From contig JAYKKM010000199.1 in the NCBI GenBank assembly GCA_035772405.1, positions 558,001 to 622,000 of the forward strand: 64,000 nt of DNA, read 5' to 3'. The notes beneath the pieces are model-generated. The model was not told where the DNA came from. It was given only the letters and a program-made list of their open reading frames with translations, and searched no databases. Shown here piece by piece: positions 11,997-21,600 of this stretch. Source of the stretch: Chrysogorgia sp. JL179-B06. Taxonomy: Eukaryota > Cnidaria > Anthozoa > Scleralcyonacea > Chrysogorgiidae. Position 1 is the stretch's first letter. Every line of letters begins with the position of its first letter. Position numbers and translations under genes: made by a program.

Positions 11997-12586
11997 GTAG
12001 CTAGCAGCAGCAGAAGCTAGCAGCAGCAGCAACAGCAACAGCAGAAGAAGCTAGCAGCGGAAGCAGCGGCAGCAGCAGTAGCAGCAGCAGTAGCTAGCAG
12101 CAGCAGTAACAGCAGCTAGCAGCAGCAGCTAGCAGCAGCAGCAGCAACAGCTAGCAGCAGCAGCAGCAGCAGCAGCAGCTAGTAGCAGCAGCAGCAACAG
12201 CAGCTAGCAGCGGCAGCAGCAGCAGTTGATATTATTTTCTCAACTCTTCCTTGTAGGAAAAAGCTGTCTCCTGGTTGAGTGCTACAAATTGTCATTTCCA
12301 GATGCTATTAGATACCGACCGACACCTCTACAGAGCCCTGGGATTGAAAAGGTCAGTGTCAAAGGTGTGGACTGTGCCCTCTTTAGTTTATTATGCTGAG
12401 AAAAAGCTAGCTGGCAGGACGCTGGTCTTGATGCTTGAGGAAGACGACCCTCACCAACTGGGGGGAGACTTCATTATTGATCCCATGGGAAAGTTAGCGT
12501 TGGTGTATCAGAGTAAAACGCCAGAGGACAGGCCATCTGTGGACCATTTGTTAAGCTTCTTAAAATCAAGAGTCGACCCTGCGTAA
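9606..12586 (+). CDS. SELENOL: Selenoprotein L-like protein with UxxU motif
   Basis: Four exons: 9606-9635, 10405-10793, 11028-11193 and 12257-12586. All junctions are GT-AG and phases agree, giving 304 residues. Exon 3 reads LRHFA-U-LP-U-RDH; the two TGA codons at 11095 and 11104 become Sec163 and Sec166, at the redox position of a thioredoxin-fold, PRXL2/AhpC-TSA_2-like domain. Flanking strand and helix motifs (LLLVFLRHFA, TVAVVSYGSQ, FQMLLDTDRHLYRALGL, DDPHQLGGDFIIDPMGKLAL) are collinear with that superfamily. Selenoprotein L is known from fish and other aquatic organisms and forms a diselenide bond. A SECIS lies about 410 nt past the TAA. Exon 1 (start MSCEGERREK) is the least certain; an alternative start is the ATG at 10384. 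A decayed gene is unlikely, because both stops are TGA and sit exactly at a C-x-x-C spacing. Confidence 0.88.
11095..11106 (+). other. Two in-frame UGA selenocysteine codons (U-L-P-U)
   Basis: TGA CTA CCT TGA in the frame fixed by the 11028 acceptor. The frame is open on both sides and continues into exon 4 without a shift. These are read as Sec, with the SECIS at 12998-13072 serving both. Confidence 0.85.
11285..12228. repeat. Large CAG/CTG trinucleotide repeat array
   Basis: About 940 bp of AGC/CAG triplets with interruptions (AGT, AAC, AGCTAGC). It fills most of intron 3 of the selenoprotein gene (11194-12256). Both strands give open frames of poly-Ala, Leu, Ser or Val that are artefacts. 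The array ends 29 bp before the exon 4 acceptor. Confidence 0.95.
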
Positions 12587-12682
12587 TCGCAATGATGACA
12601 TGTCAGTGTATTGGAGACTACTGCTGAATGAATTAATCAAACAAACTGAACAAACAAATAGGAAACGTCAAATGATTTCCCC

Positions 12683-12706
12683 TATATATATATATATATA
12701 TATATA
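12683..12706. repeat. (TA)n microsatellite, left of the ribozyme
   Basis: A run of TA dinucleotides that directly abuts the hammerhead segment. Confidence 0.9.
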
Positions 12707-12752
12707 ACTACAGACGGTACCGTTTCGGCCTTTTGGGCCTCATCAGTGTAGT
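12707..12752 (-). ncRNA. Type I hammerhead ribozyme
   Basis: Read on the minus strand: stem I ACTACA (12752-12747), core CTGATGA (12746-12740), stem II GGCC-CAAAA-GGCC (12739-12727), core GAAA (12726-12723), minimal stem III from palindromic CGGTACCG (12722-12715), then TC with the cleavage site after C at 12713, and stem I TGTAGT (12712-12707). Stem I (6 bp) and stem II (4 bp) are perfect and every core base is canonical. The very short stem III matches ribozymes of Penelope-like elements and metazoan retrozymes, which often act as dimers. The segment lies between two (TA)n tracts and is antisense to the selenoprotein transcript. Confidence 0.88.
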
Positions 12753-12810
12753 GCTGATGAGCAGGATGAAGATAACTGCTATTTACAGTCACCCTTGATG
12801 CACACAAAAT

Positions 12811-12923
<113 letters not shown>

Positions 12924-12997
12924 GCTTCAACCAACAAGCCTTGTTTCCGTGTTGGTCATCATCTTTATGCAAAAGGTCTATTAATGGTTGCATATGT

Positions 12998-13072
12998 AAA
13001 GCTGTGTTCATGAAGGCACTAGTCGAAAACCATATTTTGGTGGCTGTTGCTGGAAGATTTTTTCCCAGCTTT
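12998..13072 (+). promoter_or_regulatory. SECIS element, type II (selenoprotein L 3' UTR)
   Basis: Helix 1 is AAAGCTG (12998-13004) with CAGCTTT (13066-13072). The core is ATGA (13010-13013) opposite GGAA (13052-13055), which gives the tandem G.A/A.G pairs. Helix 2 is GGCACTAGTC (13015-13024) with GGCTGTTGCT (13042-13051), 9 of 10 pairs. The apical bulge carries an A run at 13026-13029, followed by a mini-stem ACC/GGT that makes it type II. The spacing from ATGA to the A run is 12 nt, as expected for eukaryotic SECIS. Confidence 0.8.
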
Positions 13073-13499
13073 TTTTTTGTCTACTTGTCAATCTTTTCTC
13101 GCAGTATAAGGGCTGTATATACGTACAGTACATGGAGCTATAGCAATACTGTCACATTCAATTTAATTGTTTAATTTTTATTTCCTAATTTTGTTATAAA
13201 CGTTTTGAAAAAAAGAGTCGTAAATTTACCGTAAAAATTTAAAAGTCAATTACAATATGATTACACATTGTTGCGGTAAATACGTACCTAAAATGAACTG
13301 GTTTTGTGATTGGCTACGTGGAACAAAAGTTGGTAGGTTAGGACATTGGTTTCTTTGTGGTTGATTCTATTGTTTTATTGTTTTAATCAACCAATCACAA
13401 AACTTGATAGTATAGGTAGGTGGCGACCCCATTGTTGTCATTACGCATGTAATTAATTGTACATGCACAATTCAAAAATTCGAAACCAGTTTTTCTTAC

Positions 13500-13532
13500 G
13501 GTTGGGGTTAGTTTGAGGGTTGGTTTAGGGTT
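13500..13532. repeat. Degenerate TTAGGG-like run
   Basis: GGTTGGGGTTAGTTTGAGGGTTGG is a diverged telomere-like stretch. It is too short and impure to be a telomere. Confidence 0.4.
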
Positions 13533-13757
13533 CCTGGATCGTCAAGCTCAAATCCTCAGAAAATGAGTACCGGACAAAGATCGAACCTGTTCTGTAAATT
13601 TTTCATGGATGTTCGTAAAGTTAATGGCGTAAAGTTAAGCCAACAAATGTTTCCGAACGGAAGAAAGCGGAAGTCAAGAAAGCCAACCAAATTGCTGTCG
13701 AAAACGTCTCAAACAACCGTCTGCTATACGCAGGCTATGTTGAGGCCATATAACAAA

Positions 13758-13914
13758 CAGCTTATTGACCTCGCTTGTTCGGTCTGTACAGAGAAATATC
13801 GGACCTCGGTTTTTTGGACGAACCTCGCTCGCTGCGCTCGCTCAATCCATACTAAAAAACCTCAGTCCGATATTTCACTGTACAGACCTCACACTCGGTC
13901 AATAAGCAGTTAAT
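13758..13914. repeat. Foldback MITE between convergent genes
   Basis: TTATTGACC...GGTCTGTACAG on the left is inverted in CTGTACAGACC...GGTCAATAA on the right. Arms are about 55 bp and the interior is GCTCGCTGCGCTCGC. The open frame at 13563-13913 crosses it and is not a gene. Confidence 0.7.
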
Positions 13915-13994
13915 AATACTGGGGTACTATAAGTTTCCACGTTCACTTCAGCAATGTTTATATATAACTAAATACAAATTATCGATTGATAGTT

Positions 13995-15570
13995 TCACAC
14001 AGTAGGACGATCTGGAGGTCGCAAACCCGGCTGCAACGACAGTTGCACATTTCTATTTAAGCTCACGGCGGGATAGAACAACTCTTCGCCTTTTGGCAGC
14101 AATATCGCACCTCTCTCTTCGTCATTTAAATAGAACGTCACTCTACCCGCGGTGGCGTCCAGCGCCACTCCTACCACGGCCCCCGTCTCTATGCCACCGT
14201 TGTGACGGTCGAAGTGTTCGTTGTTGTGGCGAAACCAACTTCGGCTAGCGTCGGCGTACATCGACCATCCTTTCGTGTCCTTTCCGAGGATGGTTTTCTT
14301 CTCCGTGTCTGCTCTGGCGACACCGAACGCCGGGTCCGGGTTGCTGGTGTATTTGTCGATCGTGATCTCCCAGTAGTGGATCCCTTTAGAGAAGCCTATG
14401 TTTCCTAGCACCACGCGGTTTTCGCTGCAGCTGCAGTTCACGGTGTAATTGTCGTTCGTGAAGGACACGCCCGGGAACGCCGTCGTAGGGTCAAAGGTAA
14501 ACCACGCAACTGAAACAAAGAGTGACGTATGAATTGCAGTGATAGTCGATTGGGTATTTTATAGGTTTATGATATAGATGCTCAGAATCACTCAGATTCG
14601 ACATCTCTCGCGTGGGTTGGATCATGATATAGTTATTCGATATAATCCTACCCTATAACCACCCTAAACGTAACCATAAGCCTAACCGATGAATTGGGAC
14701 GGCTCCTCCAAGTGTCCGCCACTTACCAAATGGAAATAAGAATCTCTGGATTATATGGATAAAATAATATTTATTCAGGGTATCCACGTCACCGAAGTGT
14801 TTATCAGTGGGGTCCTGTAATACTTCACAAAATTGCACTGCACTGCACTGCACTGCACTGCACTGCACTGCACTGCACTGCACTGCACTGCACTGCACTG
14901 CACTGCACTGCACTGCACTGCACTGCACTGCACTGCACTGCACTGCACTGCATTACATTACGCAATTAATACCATGCATACATATAATATAACACAACAC
15001 AATACAATACAATTGGTCTCCTCCTAAAAGAGCGGAAGACGAGACACAAAGCGGGCGCGCAAGTGCATGTGCTATACCTGCACTGCGACTTTGACTTCAA
15101 TAAGCCCACCACTTTTTTTTGCAATGTTGCACAATATCACGACTGCCTTAGATTTCGAGGCAGCACTTCCCTTGCGATAGTAACTTCTAGTTTTATAAAC
15201 CTATTTCCATCAATAGTCTTATGATAAGAACATATTCTTACCTGCTGGTGTTCCCAAATAGACTACATCGTTTAATAGACTCTGGCCAGCACTGCTGTAC
15301 GCTCTAATTCTTGCTCTGTATGTCGAGTCAAACTGTAAACCACCTACAGTGCACTGGGTTTTATTACCGCTGTACACTTCGGAAAACGCTCCTCCATTAC
15401 CGTCGTCTATTTCGACGATGAAGCCCTGGGGGTTGCCGTGTTTTACCGGTTTCCAAGAAAGTATCATCTTGTCGTTTGATACGGAACATTGATCGGGCAG
15501 GAATTCCGGTGCTGGTGGTGCTAAAATGTGACAGGAAAATGGAGTATATCTTGAGGTCCAACCACTGACC

Positions 15571-15602
<32 letters not shown>

Positions 15603-18600
15603 ACTTTAGTTGCTAATTCACCTTTTAATTCATAGAAGTTCATTTCCTGCAAAGCCTGTTGCATGCCGGCCATGTCCAGTGTGAGCTTGATTTCCGTTGA
15701 CGTGGAAGGCTCCATTGTAAAATCCTTGTACCAGTCTTGATTTGAACTCACAACCCTTAAAATACATTGGCAATAAAAATAAGTACTTTTTATATCGAAG
15801 TATAAGGCTTAAATAGTCGAAATACACTAGTTTTGCGCTATGATAATGCTCGTAACACATTTTAAACGTTGAATAACCCATCTAAAAACATGCAGGCTAA
15901 CATGCAGGCTAACATGCAGGCTAACATGCGGCTAAATGCAGGAATTGCTCCGACCTGTCATTTGACGATACAAATAGTAACAACATTGTCAATGGTGTAG
16001 AATTACTCTATCTATACGTGTTTACATATTTATCTATATCTGAATAGGCCAACGAATACACGGAAACCTATCGCTTGTATTTAATAAATAAACAAAGAAT
16101 GGTTATGTCTTGAACTCGTATGTTATAAATATTTTGCACGATTTATATTACCGGGAGATTGAAGACGTATGAATTCAACACACGATCGAGAATCAGAAAT
16201 ATATTTTAATGCCACAAACAACAACAATGTATGCTTAAATATTTATAACATACGAGTTCAAGACATAACCATTCTTTGTTTATTTATTAAATACAAGCGA
16301 TAGGTTTCCTTGTATTCGTTGGTCTATTTAGATATAGATAGATATGTAAACAGCGTATAGATAGAGTAATTCTGCGCCATTGATACTGTTGTTACTATTT
16401 TATCGTCCAATCAAGGTCGGAGCAATTCCTGCATTTAGCCGCATGTGCAGGCGATCGGGTCGCCATTTTGAATATGACCGTGACGTCATGTGCTGGTAAG
16501 CGTTGTATTAATTACTGTTGTGCTACTTATTGTGCAGTCTAACACCACGACCGCTTTACCCAGCACATGACATCACAGATCATGTGGTTATCTCAAACTA
16601 TTTTTACCACATCAAGTTTTTATAGAATTTCATATGTGAAATTTACATGTGAAAAGAAATATTTCAAATCTGAAAATTTTTTCGTCATAACATTTTAATT
16701 TCATATATGAAACAAATTCTATATTTGAAAATTTAATATATGAAATCTGCTTTTCACATGTGAGATAAAACATTTCATATGTAACATTTTTTCCACATAT
16801 GAAATTTTTATTTCACATATTAAACAAATTTCATATGTGAAATTTAATATATATAAAATCTTTTCACATGTGAAATGAAAAATTTCATATTTGAAAATTA
16901 TTCCGTATACATACGCAAAACATACCTTTGGTTTAGTGAATTAGATACCTAGTGACGAAAAAGAGAGACAAATGAAAATGAAATATTGAAATATTAAAAG
17001 CTCTCAGTTTTATCATTCGACTTAATAAAATGTATCAACGAAGGCAAATACCTTTCCGTATACAGACCGAGCAAACGAGATTAATGAAGTATATATTATA
17101 TAGCTTTTATATAACTGGACACCAAACTTGAAAACCTTTGTGATAACGAGAGCTCGTGCAGAGACAAGTATATGAAAAGGGGCAACTATTCATTAAGAAA
17201 TCAAATTTTGACTGATTATATAAACTGTTAAACACAACATAAAAAAATAACGTAACCTTTGGGAGTACACTTAATACTCTCTGGTTTATTATAGTCTCTG
17301 GCAGATCTAGTGATGTACTGATAAAGTATAAACGCTATGGCGTCATTAATATATATCTAACAAATTATAATGATTGCTTGATTGGAATTGTAACCGCACC
17401 CTAGATTTATTTTTGTCAACGTATGCAGCGTTTGCCAGTTTGGATTAAAAAACAATAACTCGAAAATGCTGTGTAGGAATATAACCCCAAAAGGTAAATG
17501 TTCAATAAACTTTGAATAGATTTCCCACGTCACTACAATTTGCAAGCTGCGGTCAACCGTGAGACAATATTGTGGGGGGATAATTATATAGGTATCCCAC
17601 CCTGTCCAAAAAGTGGGGGTGTCCACCCATCCCCCCAGGATTGACGCTCAGCGTCTGGATCTTACCAAGAGGAACGACGAGGTGTCCACTTCTCGCAGCA
17701 CCTCCAACGAATACTCAATAAGTCCCTTCGCCTTATGCGCCTTCTCTTCACAATCTGTGATTTGGTTTTGCAAACTTTGTGTTTTCTTCGTCATCTCTGT
17801 TGACACGACTTGCAACAGTTCCACTTTTCTATGTTCGATAAATCTTATAAGTGAGTCACACTGCGCCACGACGCTAGCCTCGAACTCTAAACCATTTTCC
17901 TGAAAAAGGGGGAACACCAAAGATTAGGGATTTTAAAGGTTTATAGAGTTAAATATCCTCGTTGTTATAGTATTTTTGGCTGTGTACCTGGATGATGACT
18001 CGTTGCTCATTCAGCTGTCCAATGAAACTCTCCAGTTCTTTCTCTTTCTCGCACAGGCTCTTAAGATCGCCCGTCAGGTCGATCTAAAAAGGGAGACATA
18101 AGTTGTGGGAACTTGGAATAGACAGATGAAACATGCACGTCAAGCTCAAATCCTCCGAAAATGTTCTGATTACTGGTGAGCCGCTCTAGCCATTGAGTTA
18201 CCGAGACTCTGGTGGAGAGCGAGGTTACAATGATATAGACTAAGGGGTAAACTATTTGGTAGTTATATACATACATCAAGTGTCTTTCAGCTTGATAAGT
18301 TAAAGGAAAACTAATTAGCTACTCAAGCTTTTGCAAACTCAGAATTAATATGACGAAGGTGGTGTGAGGCCACGTGTGAGCTCCTCTCAGTCGGTACATG
18401 AAATGTCTTATATGGTCTATTTACTTTATTTCTTCTAATCAGAGAAGGAATTTGGCATCTAAGGCTAGGTGTGGAGCCTTGGCTGTCCATGTCTGTCCAT
18501 TTCTTGGTTGTCCATGTCTAGGCATGCTGATGAGCTCTGACAGAGCGAAACAGTCCAAAACAAGCTCTCCAATAACGATTGAAAAAAGTGCAAAAGCATT

Positions 18601-21600
18601 TTTTTTTAAATAAATCGCAAAATGTGGCATAAAAACGCAAATTAGCACTGTAAGATTTTTCTAAAAAAATCTTGTCAGAATGCAGGAAATGCCATTTCAG
18701 AGAGCCAAATTTTAAAAATTTCCGGGGGAGCATGCCCCTGCACCCCCCTAGATTGCGCCACTTCAATGTTTTGACGTACACTAAAAAATTCCTAGATCAC
18801 AGGCTACAACCACAATGTCACAGGTTCGATTCCTCTCTGGGACTGGAGGATTTGAGCTTGACGATCGGATATGTATCGTCTAGAGTAATTTATTGTCCTA
18901 AAACTTTTTAAAACATTCTTTTTGTTTTAAACATTCTCTTTTGAGTGGACGCGAAAAAACGAGTGCAAAAAGGTTTCCCGACTTCTTGTTGTCTGCAGCC
19001 AAGCCTCGCTATGATTGTGTCATATCTTTTCTTAACGCCAAAGCGAGGTTGAAAGGTCGTGTAATAACATAAACTTCACGTCTGCTATGTTTTCAAAAAG
19101 TCACTAGAGTGCTACGTATAGATAGTGTGTTGGATATATAGCAAAGTGAACAGGCGAGATTTTACGAACGAAACACTGACGTTTCGTGCGGAGCCCTTCG
19201 TCTTACTCTGAGGAAGAGCTCCGCTATAGGAGAAATCGTTGACCTTTTACACGAGCATGTTTTCCTTGGCATCAAACTTGCTCCTCTGTTGGAAAGCAAA
19301 GATACAGTTCTGTACTTTCATTAACATTAGTAAATCTTAAGCTAGCTTATCTTAAGCTAGGTTGATCCTTAAAACACAATACAAGGTATTGTGAACAGTG
19401 GAATACGACAAGCAGCGTAATGTGGGAGTCTGCCGACCTCCACTCAGCGTCTTAAAAATATTTGAGAAGGTGCTGCCTTTGCAATGATATCACCAAATGG
19501 TAAGACTTTCGGGTCTTCTTGGATAAGATAATTGGGCTTCTAGCCTGTTGGGGTATTCCGTTCACATATAAGAGTGATAAATCTAATAAACTAAACTACA
19601 GTAAACTAAAATAAACCAACGAATATAGGAATAGAATCGCGGTGACAAAACGTTATAAAAGCATGGATTGACGCTTAACGCAACAGGTGTTGCAAAACAA
19701 ACATGAAAACATAACAAAGCAAAAAGGTATAGTGAAATGCCGAGAGTTATTGGAACGAAATACGGACGTTTCGAATGGAGCCCTTCGTCAGAGTAAGACG
19801 GCCAAGGGTTCCGCTCGAAACGTCAGTATTTCATTCCTAAAATCTCGGCATGAAGTTTACCACCTTTTCGCTCTGTTATGTTTTCATGTTTGATAAAGCG
19901 TGTTGTGCTGCGTAGGCATGAGTGTAGAAATACAAATCAAATATCTAAAAAGGACGCTATATTTCGGCAGTACACCAACTTTTTTAGATATTTGTATAAC
20001 TACTTAGTGTAACGTTTGGAGCGAAGGCCCGTTTCACTCTCTGACGAAGGGCCTTCGCTCGAAACGTTAGACTATACTTACACGCTATTTCGGCAGTACA
20101 CCAACCTTTTTAGATATTTGATTTGTTTTGCATGTTTGTTTTGCAACACCTGTTGCGTCAAGCGTCAAACATTCCATGTTTTATAACAGTAACGTTTTGT
20201 CACCACGATTCTCTATTCCATATTTGTTGTTCACATCTCCCGTTATTCGTTAAACTGTATGTCGTGTTCCACTGCTCATAATACCAATATATTGTGTTTT
20301 AAGAATCAAGTCAAGCTAGCTAATTAAGATTTCAGTACTGGGTAATGTTAATGAAAGTACAGAATTATTTTTTATATCTTTGCTTTCCATGCAACCGTGC
20401 CATAAACCGTTCGTTCTTATTAAGTTTACACATGCAGGAGCAAGTTTTTTTGGCAAGGAAAACTTGCTCGTCATGCAGGGTTATATTAGCTATATGTCAT
20501 TTGAATGGTCAACAACACTTCCTTGATAAATTCCCTTTGACCCACAAAGATCTGCATGGTATGAGATTTCGTAATCATGCTCTTGTTACATCTTCTTTAA
20601 TACTTTTTGTCTAGCCGACTCTTGACTTTATATATATGTCTGAGAGACACAGGTTCAAATCCTAGGTCGGACCTCCACTCAGGGTCTTAATAATCGAGGA
20701 GAAAGTGCTGCCTTTGCAATAATATCAGCAAATGGTAAGACGTACGGGTCTTCTCGGATAACGACCTTAAATCGTAGCTGGCCCCTCGGAACCCCTATAT
20801 AATTTCCGTTCATCTAAGAGTGATAAATCTAATAAACTAAATAGAACAACTTGCTGTCGAGTTGCTTTGTCTTTGGCCAATCACTCATGCTGCGTCCTCT
20901 GTTCAAGCCAACCGCGTGATTGTCGCCGAGTCAACAACACACAAGAAAGGCACCGATAATTAATTGTTTCAACCAAAACGCGTCGATTGTTATCGGAGGT
21001 GGAGTGAATTCTATCAGTTATGCGCGTCTGACATTCGCGAGGATGATTTTATCTTTAATAATTGATGCGCGTGTTTCATGGCATCACAGTGATGTTTTCG
21101 CAAGTAAAATGCAACAACTGATGAACAATTGTCAGGGATTTAATCCAATGGGCTTTTACAACTATAGAGCAAGCCTTATTATAGAGAGAATAAATACGAA
21201 AGCGACCACACTCGCGCGCAATCAGAACAAAAATAGCGGCCTTCAATTTACAAAAATACGACAAACAAAGCAAAATTTCTCCAAACCTAACAACATTAGA
21301 AAAAAACTAAACTAATTACCTATTCTCGTGTAAGGCGACAAATAACTTTCATTGAAGCAACATGAAAAGGAGAAATAAGAGAACTTCAATGTGTCGAAAA
21401 ATACTTATATAAAGTAAGGGTATACTTATGTACATTCATAGACTACATTTTGGACGATGTGTCTTTCCTCAGGTCAAGAAGGACACATCGTCCGAAACGT
21501 CGTCCATGAATATACTCTTTCTTAAGTTTTTCAACACATTGAAGTTCTCTTATTTCTCCTTTTCATATTATATCCAAGCAAATTAGTATAGACATATTAA

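Noticed and set aside
12590..12640. ATGA sites just after the stop as SECIS cores
   Set aside because: No paired helix 2 with an apical AA could be formed; the hairpin at 12998 is far better.
13563..13913. 116-residue plus-strand ORF
   Set aside because: It spans a foldback MITE and a SINE fragment and has no recognisable domain.
20920..21315. 131-residue plus-strand ORF
   Set aside because: Its second half is a dispersed repeat also found at 62030-62215.
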